This document shows positions 11,684 to 23,512 of a stretch of DNA of 64,000 nt, one piece after another. Numbering within the stretch: position 1 is the first letter of the stretch; every line of letters starts with the position of its first letter. The DNA is from Lytechinus pictus (Eukaryota > Echinodermata > Echinoidea > Temnopleuroida > Toxopneustidae): positions 25,439,501 to 25,503,500 of the forward strand of contig NC_087256.1 in the NCBI RefSeq assembly GCF_037042905.1, given 5' to 3'. The notes under the pieces were generated by a model that saw nothing but the letters and a program-made list of their open reading frames with translations, made no database searches and was not told the DNA's origin. The position numbers were made by a program, and so were the translations under genes.

Positions 11684-13414
11684 TGAGCAGACATCTTGTC
11701 ACCTTTGATCAGATCTTGGACTTTTTGGATGGTCGCACAATTACAACATGATCTATGTCTGTTTTGAGGAAAGAGTCACTGATGAAATATAAGCAAACTA
11801 TTTTTGAATGATTATTTTTCATTCATATTCATGATTGCTATTTCAACAAAACCAGAATAGTTGTGAAAGTTTTCTTCAAGGGCGTGAAATATGGGGTATT
11901 GATCTGTCTGTATAGGGACAAACGGGCAACAGAATCAGCATCTTCCCTTTCAATTGGAAGAAAGTTAATGATGCTTACATTTCTATCAATCGGGTAAAAA
12001 ATGAACTAAAGTTTGTTTATTATGAAATATATGTAAAAGTTTTGTAAAAATAAGAAAGTTAGTATGTAGGTTCTATGCATGAGATTATGCAATATTTTAA
12101 GACGTAATTCAGAGAACCATGTATATATTTATGGCATAATTCCTAACTTCATTATCAACTTTCAAAATTCCACATACTACCCAAGAACAAAGAAAAGTCG
12201 AATAAAACGCATTTACGGATGATATAAGATGCTAACGGGCAAAGGAGATAAATGCTAAATATGGTGATTGATATTATAAACTCGATACAGAAATAATGTA
12301 TGAAAGCCTAGTAATGAAATAGACCATCGTGAAAAAAAAATTAAGTGCAAAGTCTATGTATGTAACATATTATATCCCTTACTTAAGATTGTTGTATTGA
12401 GAGTGTACACAAGGAGAAAAAGAATAGTTTTACTACGAAAAACGTTTGCCATGAAATAGTTCATTTTCCTTGCTGACGTCACGCATAGTCCATTTTTTCC
12501 CTAGGGAAAAAGTGAACTATACGTTTTTTGACCCCGCCCCCTACTCGATTCGCGAGCTGTGCGGTGCGATGCGAGCAGAGCGCTGCTCAGCCCAACGGTA
12601 CTCTCTACTGCATGCCACGGGAAACTTTCGGCGAGCTGCACTAACCAGGTGCGCTCGCTGAACAGACGATCAATACGGCAAGGCTTATTGTTTTCTCAAC
12701 TTCTCAACGATTGTTCCATCATCGACTTATTAAAAATCGTTTTGCTGCAAAAGTTGGGTATCAACGAAGAATATCGTATGAAGAATATATATGAGTGGAA
12801 GGGATATAAAACAAATATACAATGACCCATTCTCGGAACAGGCTAAAACTAATCGCACTCAGGAACATCACATAGTACTATTCTCCCTCGGGCCGATGGC
12901 CCTCGGGAGAATAGTACTATGTGATGTTCCTTCGATGCGAATAGTTTTAGCCAGATCCTCGAGTGTCATTGTATATTTGTATACTATAAATCAAAATAAA
13001 GAGAGGAAGGAATACAAACAAAAGCTATGATACCTTAGTATAGGAAAGTGAAGTGGCATATTTGTCCCAAAGCAAGTAATAAGGTCGGATCTACACGTAT
13101 AACAGGCAAGCAGGCAACACCGTTTCTTACGGCAAATTTCTTAAAAAGTGTGAAGTCTCTTATCAGGAAAAGGAGTAGAGGCCTGCCATGTTCAACACTA
13201 CATTAAAAAAAAAGTTTCCTTCCTTTCATATTGCATCTATTCCACAAGCCTATACAAGTGTTATGTTTAATGTATTACGCCCTCTACATTTAAATGATTT
13301 CGAGCTGGAGTTTGATTTTGAGGATATCATAAATTTTGTGGTACTTGGGCGATCATGTGTTCCACTTTAGAGTGTAATCAACTTATTGTAATTGACATAA
13401 CTTGACAAATGAAA
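11684..13414. other. No gene seen; contains palindromic DNA
   Basis: Intergenic region between the two convergent P4HTM-like genes. A palindrome around TTTTTCCCTAGGGAAAAA lies at 12484-12522, followed by a GC- and CpG-rich patch (12530-12670) and the hairpin at 12811-12980. A possible ATTAAA poly(A) signal for the minus-strand gene is at 13266-13271. Short open frames in the patch are not convincing genes. Confidence 0.5.
12811..12980. repeat. Long near-perfect hairpin (about 80-base arms)
   Basis: ACAAATATACAATGAC at the left is exactly opposed by GTCATTGTATATTTGT at the right. The inner arms (GGAACATCACATAGTACTAT / ATAGTACTATGTGATGTTCC) are exact around a short GGGCCGATGGCC loop. No target duplication or transposon ends recognised. 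Confidence 0.85.
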
Positions 13415-16400
13415 TCATAATTCAACGTGTTCTTGAGAAAGGCCATCTCTCTCAGACCTGCCTGTAGCGGGCGTGCTTCTTTCTTCCTTAGAGCTTTCAT
13501 TGTCGTTATTCTGATCTGAAATGTCGTCATTTGACTCTGTATCTCCTTCCACTTTTCCTGCAACTGTATTATTTTCTTCATCATTCGTTTCGTTTCCTGA
13601 CTCTGCTATTTCGCCATCTTTCCTTGGTTGAAATATTTGAGCATGAAATTCCATTTGTCTAAAGAAAAGAAAAGAAAAGGAAAAACTGACCCTAAAATGC
13701 TCATCTCAACTGGGACATACAGCGAGTGTGGTGTATTGTTTTATCTCCCATTAACAAATAAAATAAGATTGAATTAATTTTATTGGAATTCGCAAAGGAA
13801 TACCTTGGTATTGTATGAACAGCGTTTTCAAGTGTATTGGAGTAAATTTATTGAAACGATAATGATGAAAGATAATAATTCATTGACATAAGTATGTTAT
13901 ACAAGGGCGGAAATTTTTTCCCAAAGGTAAAGGGGACGAGGGCTTCAAAATTTGAAAAGCAAAAAAAAAAAGCAAAAAAAGTAGGTTATCACCCCGAAAA
14001 GTAAGGTCATCTCGTCCAAAATGCAGGTTTTATTTAGATTTTGAATGATGTATTTCTTTCCATCATAAAAGACCAAAAATAGTAGGGGGGGGGGACGTTT
14101 GATATTGTGTCCCCCTGTCCCCCTGGGATTTCCGCCCATGATGTTATAATGCACGTTTATGTGTCTAATAATTGCTTTTTAACAGTTTTTGATTTCATGA
14201 ATTATATGAATGACACATCATCAAAGGATAGGTTAAAGAATAACCCTTTTGAATGACGTTTTGTACTAACTGACAAAACAAAACTGCGATACCTTTCATA
14301 GTCATCATCGACGGTGATCCAATTGTTTGCGATCCACTTTGTCCCCTTTGTGACGTCACAACCTCCATGAAGGGCGTGTTCATTTACAGAGGACATCCAA
14401 CCTAATGATATGTGTAGCAGTATCAATTTGAAAATTTCAACAGCAGGAATCACAATCACCTTCACGCGATTGAACTGTGAGAACTCACACTGTCGAGATA
14501 TCCACACTGTGATAGTTTTCACATTGTTTCAATTTGAGCATTCTTACGCTGGGAATCGCCGCATCTCTTCACATATTCCACACTGTGTGAACACACTGTG
14601 AACATGCATACTGGTAGAGATGTCCACAGTGTGTCTGACAGTGTCTCACTGTGTGTTCGCAGTGTGGAATACAAGAATGCGAAATCACATTATACTGTTA
14701 AATTTTAGAGTGCTTTAGCAATGTGGATCACATATTCACATAGTTCATTATGTATACACACATTCACCCACACATACACACCGTAGAGGTGAGCACAGTG
14801 TGAAATTATCTCCACAATCTTATATTTGAATAGTTATATCAGTGTGAATTACATTTTAACATTGTCAAATTTGCAACGAACTGTGAACAATAATTGTAGG
14901 GGTGCCAAGAGTGGGAAATTATCTTCACATTACACTGTCAAATTTGATCATTCGAAAAATGCGAATGATATTTTTACACAGTCCACGATGTAAACACACT
15001 GTGAAATCTAATGCAGAGATGTCCACAGTGTAAAATTTCCGTCACGCTGTTAAAAAGGCGCATTAAAAAAATATATCACATTTTTGGCATAGTCCACTAT
15101 GTGAACACACTGTGAAAATTCATATTGAAGAAGTGTCCACAGTGGACCTCACTGTGTATTTGCACTGTGGACACGGTGTTCAATCACCTTCACACTGTTA
15201 GCTTTGATTACTGTAACAGTGTGAATCACATTTTCACACAGTCCACGATGTAAACACACTGTGAATACTTACACTGTAGAAGTGTCCACAGTGTGAAATA
15301 ACCTTCACACTGTTAAACCTGCGCATTAAAACATGAATCACATTTTGACACAGTCCGCTATGTGAACACTTATAGTGAAGTGGTGTCCACAGTGGGCCTC
15401 ACTGCGCATTCGAAATGTAGAGGCAATGGTTAATTATCTTCACACTGTTAAATATACGTATTTTAAAAATGCGAAAAACATTTTCACACAGTCCATTAGG
15501 CAATTACACTGTGAATACCTACACTGTGGAAATGTCCACAGTGTGAAATAATTTCAAAAGTGAGAATCAAATCTTCAAACAGTCCCCTATGTAACAACAC
15601 TGTGAACACTCATTCTTTAGAGGTGTCCACAGTGCAAAATTATTATCTTCACACAGTTAAAATTTACACATTTCAAAAATGCGTATTACATTTTCACACT
15701 GTCCGGTATGCAAACACAATGTGAACACTCACACTGTACATAGAGATGTCCACAGTTAGAAATTGTCTTCACACTGTTGAATTTGAGCATTCTATCAATG
15801 TGAGTCACATTACGTGAACTGCCTGTAACGGTGTGAACAGTGTTGGACACACTGAATACACTGTGAACAAAGTGTTGGACACATTTGACACACTGTGGGA
15901 CACTGTCAGCACACTCTGCACACACTATTAGAAACTGTGTTGATCCCAACCGTAATAAAATAATATTCTAACCTGTTTCTTCATCGATATGATGGTTATA
16001 CCACATGATCGCCTTCCCGTATTCTGGTGTGACGTAGAGATTTTTATAACAGTTGCGGCTCAAGTCGCGGTAGTTATAACCCAAGCTCTTCTTGTACTGG
16101 AATATAAAAGGAGGTAAAATGAGGTTCTAATCAAGGGCATAGGCTGGGGGCGGGTGCTGAGGCACAGGAGTTGCGACACTGGCAAGCAACACTGCTGATT
16201 TTCCAAACTTAAATTCCACCTCCCCATACCACTTAAGTTCCATCTCCTCAGGATGTGCATCTCCCCATGCTAAAACCAGCCTACGCCTCTGGTTCTAATT
16301 CTACTCTTTTCGCATACTTTTAGCAAGATAAAAATAGAAAAAAATTAAACTATAGGACCGGGGTGAAAACCAACCCTTTTCTCCATTTCGAGGATAATTG

Positions 16401-19400
16401 AGCTCATAAAACATTTAGAACAATTATGGTCACAGCTATGAAGAGTGACAATGTCGGGTGGTAATCAATGAGATCGAAATGATTTGAATAGAGTAGGCCT
16501 ATGATTAAAGAAAAAATGGGAATTGTTACATAATTTCAAAGCAGCGTGGTTTTAAGGACGGATGATCCCTTATTCTATACATTCTATGAATTCCTACAGA
16601 GCATATTTTTTCTATTTACTGCATTTAAAGATCATTGCATTTGATCGTCCGATAAATTTTGTTTATATTGTTATTAATTTTACAGGGATAACAAAACCAA
16701 TTATCTGTTCCATAATATTCGGATACACACTTAAGTGCAAGTATCAAATATAACTTTAGTTTAACGGGTAGTCTAAACCGCACTAGCTTATATCATTTTT
16801 ATCTCTTCCATACCCCCAAACAAAATTACGACATACTCTTAAAAAAACACGAAGCCAAAGAAATAATATATACAAATACTTTACTTCTTTAGAAATGTTT
16901 TCAAACTCGGCCAAAGGGAACGCTGTTTCACCCCCACTTTCCGGGTCTTGGAGATAATACAAAATGGTCATAAATCTGAAAAAAAAGAATAATCAAAGAG
17001 CAACCAATGGAGAATTTCATCAACATTTTTCATCTGACAAGTCGAAACATTTCCTCGCTTTTGATTGGCTGAAACGCTCAGTTCCTATGGTAACCGTCGG
17101 ATAAGACGTCCGACAAGTCCTGTCACGAAACGCTCCAAGTAACAATTCCGTTTTTAAAAGTGTTCAGTGATGAAATCATCATTTGATGACTAACTTGTCA
17201 GTAAAGACCATAAAGAATGGTTGGAAATCACTCGAATCCCTGTAAATGGATTGAATCAACACTCTTAAAAAAGGGGAAAACTTCGATACTAGATAATATG
17301 CATGTGTGTGACCTATAAAGAGTTATTATATATACAGTACCTGCAAATCCTAGGTTCCTGCTTTATTTTAGGCTTAAAAGTGTGAATACATTGTTGATCT
17401 TCTCTACTACGCTGACTATCCAGATGAGCATGAAAGCGACCACCAGGGTGATACCTAACTACCTAAAATAAGATAAAAACCCCGGATTATTTATCTATTT
17501 TTCAATCAATATTCCTTTGATTATAATCTGGAATGGAATGAAAATGGAATCTTTATAATGAAACACACACATCTACCCACACACCAACACACACACACAC
17601 TCACCACCACCACACCAAATGGCAGCCTTGAAGAGTTGAATAAAATACTGATCTGATTCATTTGCTGACACGAATTAAAAATGATATAGGGTTTTCCATT
17701 CATGCGTAATGTCATGTGTATCTTTGCGAGAAGATTTATGAGAAAAAAAAAATCATCATGCTCGAATTCTATAAATAATGTAGTGATAGTAAATTGGAAC
17801 TTATATAGCGTTAATTCCACTCTGCAGAGTGCTCAAATTCTCAAGAATTTTCGAAAGGAAATTGAAAAGAATTGAACAAAGACGTTTCAGGTGGGTTTTT
17901 TATTTTCAGAAATTAAACCTTTATTAGTAATAGATGACGTAGTGCCAAGAAAAAGCCAAGAAGTGAAGAAAATGATGTGAAACATTTCAGTTTGGTTCGT
18001 CATGCGTGCAAATAATAAAGTGTGTCCTGACAACCGAGATATCCATGGAATAAGAAAGAGGAAACAAATCGACTTCAAACCTGAAGATCTTCGCTCGAAA
18101 ATACAATATTACGATCAAGATTTGTCAGCGCCAGTACCCTTTCAGAATGACCAGTGCGGGATATAGGGAGAGAGAAAATTTTATTGAAATGGTTATATTA
18201 ATGTTAAGGGTAAATTTTGATGTCTGATAAGGACGTTCAAACTGTATGACGCGATTTATGAAAACTACACGACACTACAAATCGGACGCATCCGAGAATG
18301 AATCAAGTACGCCAGGCTTCGCGATCTGACGTGAGAGTTGGTAAATCATGAAACAAAAAAGTTGTATCCATACATTATTTATGTAATCAACAAAATGTAA
18401 AAGTCTCCGTCCTCTTGTTTTATCAGGGAGGCGCAACAAAAGTACATCAGGGCCCGTCTTACAAAGAGTTACGATTGACCGATCAATCTCAAGTATATGG
18501 AAATCCATCAATGTCATAATTTTTCTTTAGGAATTTTGCTCAATGTGCTTTGAAAACACAAAGAAGCATACTGAATTGTCAAGAAAACAGTGAATGCGTG
18601 AATATACATGATTTCTGGAAAATATTTTGAACAAACATGTAATATTAAATGTTGATGTTGCTGGCTTTCCATAGTTGCGATCGATCGGATCAATCGCAAC
18701 TCTTTGTAAGACGGGGGCCCAGAAATCACTTCATTCTCACTACGGAAACAGTGACCAGCAAATCTCATACTGCATTTAATTACCGTGGTGGAGATAGGTG
18801 GAGTATCCCCATGAATTTCATCTTTTGTTTTGTGATCTCTCCAACTAATTTTTTGTACCCTCATTAAAAGTCGAGTAAAATTAGTGTGCCATCTAGTCTA
18901 TCTTTTAGGGACTTCTTGATTGTCCATGTTTCTGAACCATACAAAATGATACTTTCTACACATGCCCTAAACAGGAAGAGTTTTATTGACAGAGAAATAT
19001 TTGATTGATTCCCAAAGCAAATGCAGCTTATTGCAAGCATTCCATACAAGAGCTTTCCTAGATAGAAAGTCTTTTCTTAAGTCGCATAATATGTATGAAC
19101 CTAAATACTCAAAATCATCAACTTCTTTAAACTTATGAAAAAGGCTTCATAATAAATTGACAGACCGTTTTGTTAAATGATACCCCATGCTAGCAATGGT
19201 TTTTACTCTTTTTGTACTAAAATATTTACATTTGTCACGCTTATGTCTTAAAGGGATAACATATCATCGTCAACCTGTAATTAGTTATCGAATCAATTTA
19301 TTTATCACGATCAGGGGCATGCACATCGCAAGACCAGCTTCTTGCGGGGGGTTATTTTATCTTCCTTTCAATGCCAGCAGTTCCTTTTCACTGTTTCTTT

Positions 19401-22400
19401 GCATTTATGTACTTTTGTATTTGTATTTATTCATTCTCCGAAAGGTATACATTGGAACATAATACCAAAATATAATCAAACATGCAAGAAACAAGCAAAT
19501 TATACAGAGATATCATAGAGAGACACGAAGGTATTCGGAAGGACACCCGGTTCAGTTATGCCCATTGACATCACTGTTCTTCCATCGGGTCCCGGTGATT
19601 ATAAAAAAGGGTAGCACTGGTTTGGATTAGAAATATAACAGATACCTTGCAGAACTTAAAAAAAAATCATAATTGATAAAAAGTTTTTTAAGATGACCCT
19701 TTAAGATGTAAGACAGTTACCATATTAGAAAATGAACGAAAGGCATATGAGCAAGGGCGATATAAGAGTTGTTGGAAATTGGCATATGTCTGTTGCAGGA
19801 AATGGGTACATGACCAATGCGGTATAGGGTAATAATAAGTAGGGATAATGGGTGTGAACAAATGAGATATTGAATACATTACCAGTAGGGACAATGGGCA
19901 TTTTGACCATTGAGATATTGGACAGTATATAAGTAGATAAAATATGCATGTAGCCATCGAGATTTAGGGAAGTATAAGAGTAGGAATAATGGACATGTGA
20001 CCACCGATATCTTATAGACGGCATGGGTGTCGAAGAAAATAAGAATTAACAAGTCAAATGTAGGCGTGGAAGGGAGTGTGAGGAAATGGACATATGATAA
20101 ATTAAATAAAAGACGGGATGGGAGTAAAGAAAAAATGGGATAATGATCAGTGAGGAATGGGACTGCGCCAGAGTAGGTGATATACTCTGACAGGAGAGAA
20201 GCAGGATCATGACAGAATACATAAGACGGAATTTGAGAGCAGAAATGGGAGTAGGAGAGATGCCATCCTGATCAAGAACATTTGTATTTGAAAGGCTGAA
20301 AATCATAATTTTGGTAAGAAAATCAGTATTTTCACAGAAATACCATAGAACCACAAATAAACTGAAACTTTAGGATTCAGTAATTTGCATGAAACCACCA
20401 GTATTCTTTCTCACTTTTCAGTAATAATTAATGAAAACCAGTACTACTTGGCAGCTCTGGAGTAGATGACTGAGCTTTAGGAATGTTTAGTGGTCTTAAT
20501 GACCACTGAGCTAATGAATGTGACTGTGTTTGAGTGTAGGAGGAAATCGGTATCATTCCCTGATCTCGAAGGATTATATCATAGACCTATTTTATTATAT
20601 CAATTACCTTTCCCGTAGATTCATTACGATGGGCTCTGCAGAGTCCGCCCAATCAACCCAAGCCTGCTCGCTGATTCGAGTCCGCCCCTTTCCTTTAACT
20701 TCGGACACATTTCCTCGTCGCCACTGGGAGAGCCACTCCTTGATCTCAATCGTTTTGTTCTCAAGGTTCATTAGCCATAGCTCCCGTGCGTCGATGAACC
20801 CATTACTGTCCAAGTCCAACTTAACCCGCAGGTATAGGATTTGTAACATATCAGGGGGAACTGTTTCCCCTTCCTCGAGCCCAGGGAGACACTGTAGCAC
20901 TTCGGTGAAGTCTAGTTTTCCGTCGGTATCATTATCACACTTGGTCAGTTTCGGAATCCATTCTGTTTTATTAAAAGTGACCTTGGATTCATCAATACCG
21001 GTGAGGTTTAATGACAACCCCAAGGTTCTACTGCTGGAAAGACCTGCATCCAGCGCTAGCTCTTTTAGTCTTTCACATTCCTCCGGAGTTAGGAATTTCG
21101 GAATTTCTGGAGGAAGCAAATGATGAACATTAATGTGATTTGATATTAGAATGACAATTCTCACCGCCACCCCAGACGTAAACTACTTCGATAATTGTTT
21201 TTAAAACAATCCATTTAATGCAGGTAGCTACTCCGGACTGATTGAATCCTTAAATATGGATGGTACGATAGATACTCGGTATTAATGTAAAGATTAGTAT
21301 ACCCCGTTTAGTTACTGTATCTTGAATGGGACTTCTCGCTATAAAGATCTGGATGGATAGATAGATAATTGGATTTCATTAAAAACAACACGTCTTGCAG
21401 TACAAAACCGAATTGAACATGAATTACAAATAAAATTAAACATCGGATATTGTTGAATATACAATTAAAATTTTCAAGCAAATTGTCTCTTCCGTGGTGC
21501 ATTCAAGTAGTTAGGCACCCAAGAGGGGGTACCTGAACCTTAATATATTCATCCAAGAAGCACCACGAAAAATGACCCAAATTATACTTTACATGAAATC
21601 ACAATAACCCAATACTACATGTAACAATGGCAGGCATATAATTTGAAATTCATGTAAACGGGACACCAAAAATCTAACAACTTGACATCCTATCTTATGG
21701 CATTATCCTATCTATATATGTAGCCATCAAAATTCGATGCGACTGGACGCTTACCAAATTTTTTTTTTTTAAAGTTAAGGATTTCATATATAAACTAAAA
21801 TAACACTTTATATTTGGAAGAAAAATGTTGTGTGGATAAGAAATTTCTATTGCATTAGTCTGATTTATTGTGTTGCCTTTCAAACAAGCCTACGTTGGGA
21901 TACAGGACTGCATATTTTTAACAATAATTGAATTTGAGCTAAAAGAAAAAGGAACGGAAACCTAAGAAGTCAGAGAAAGGGGTTTGATTTTGAGAAACCT
22001 CCACCCCAATTGCCTGTATTCTGCAGTCGGGTTTAACTTAAACTCAGGTTTACAGTTGTGGTTTAAGTATGGATAGCCAATTGTTACCTAAATCACTAAC
22101 AGTAGAGATATCACATTTCAGCTCATTTGGCTCTCAAATCATTCATAATTGTTTAGGAAGTATAAGTAGATTGATTGTCTTCACCATCGATGAATCAGGA
22201 AAGAGCACAGTAAACACCCGGGGGGGGGGGGGGCGGGGCAGTCAAATATATTGCTATACACACGCGTGACCAAGGAATTTTCAAACACCCCCTAAACGAG
22301 TTTTTCTCTGTGTGCAAAATAACCCCCTAAACAAGTTTTTCGCGGGCTTCAGCTATTAAGAGACTAGAAATTGTTGTCGAAATGTCACGTACGACACGTA

Positions 22401-23441
22401 TGGAATCGCCCTTTAGCTGAATTTAACTTTACATTATTGTTTACCTTTTGATTTTAATTGAATATCTATTTCGGTTTAAATTTCGAAGAATCTCCACTTT
22501 TTAAGTGTAAAACTATTGATAATCATTATCATTTATTTAATAATTATTTTAGAGTATTTTGGGTAGAATTCAGCAAAATTCGTGTTGATATTAATGTGAA
22601 TATTAAAAATGTTGATATTAGTTATAAAGATATTGTGATAGGTAGACACGGTGGTAATGGACACAGCAATACATTTTTGTAATGTATTATCTAATTTAGC
22701 TTCTTATACAATGTTCAACAAAAAAGAAAATAAAATTTCAAAGAAACATTTGAAACATTCTTAGAAGAAATAAAATGGAAAGCAAATATTAAAATGAGTG
22801 CTTTGGGAAAATTGCAAAAAGGCAGTATGTTTGTCACACCTACTATTTAATATGTACCTAATATTCTTCCTTCTTATACCTATATTTTTTTGGTATTTTT
22901 ATGTTAAATGTTATTGAATATTATGTTTTTTTTGGTTCAATGTGTAGTGACGATGTAAATAAGAATATGCAAATAATAAAAAAGCTTTCCCCATCCTAAA
23001 TGATTAAATTGCCTTTATTGAAGTTTACTATTATGGCTCCAACTTCGTTTTCAAATTGATGAAAATCAAAGATAACTTTGGCTCAAAAAATATAAATATA
23101 ATTATGTAAATCATAAATTAGTTTGTTTCCGTCTTTCTTCTATTTTTTCTCCCTCTCCTCCTCCTTGTCATTATCATAAACAAATCATCACATTCACTCA
23201 TAGGCGACAATCGGGGGACGAAGAGGGGGGGGGGGATAAAGTATGATAAAGCAGCGTCAGGGGGTAAGGTGGGCGTCTCACTCCCCTTCCCATTCCGTGA
23301 TGAAAACTTGCAAGAAGTCGCCGCCCCTGCAATTACTATAGACCTACAATTTCCTTGATAGGTCTGATGTAAATCTCAATATATTTTATCAACTCAGTGG
23401 ATTGTAGGATAATATAGTCCTTAAAATGTCTGTGTTTGGAG

Positions 23442-23512
<71 letters not shown>

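Noticed and set aside
13188-13370. 60-codon plus-strand frame between the two P4HTM-like genes
   Set aside because: Lies in the 3' flank of the minus-strand gene, with no promoter, splice or family signal.
14430-15935. CRISPR-like or V(D)J signal array
   Set aside because: Repeats are degenerate with variable spacing and no unique spacers; CACAGTG heptamers lack a consistent nonamer partner; the context is a eukaryotic intron.
20530-21123. 197-codon plus-strand open frame
   Set aside because: Exactly antisense to the EF-hand exon of the minus-strand P4HTM-like gene, which has family motifs and splice sites; the plus frame is Ser-rich and without a domain.
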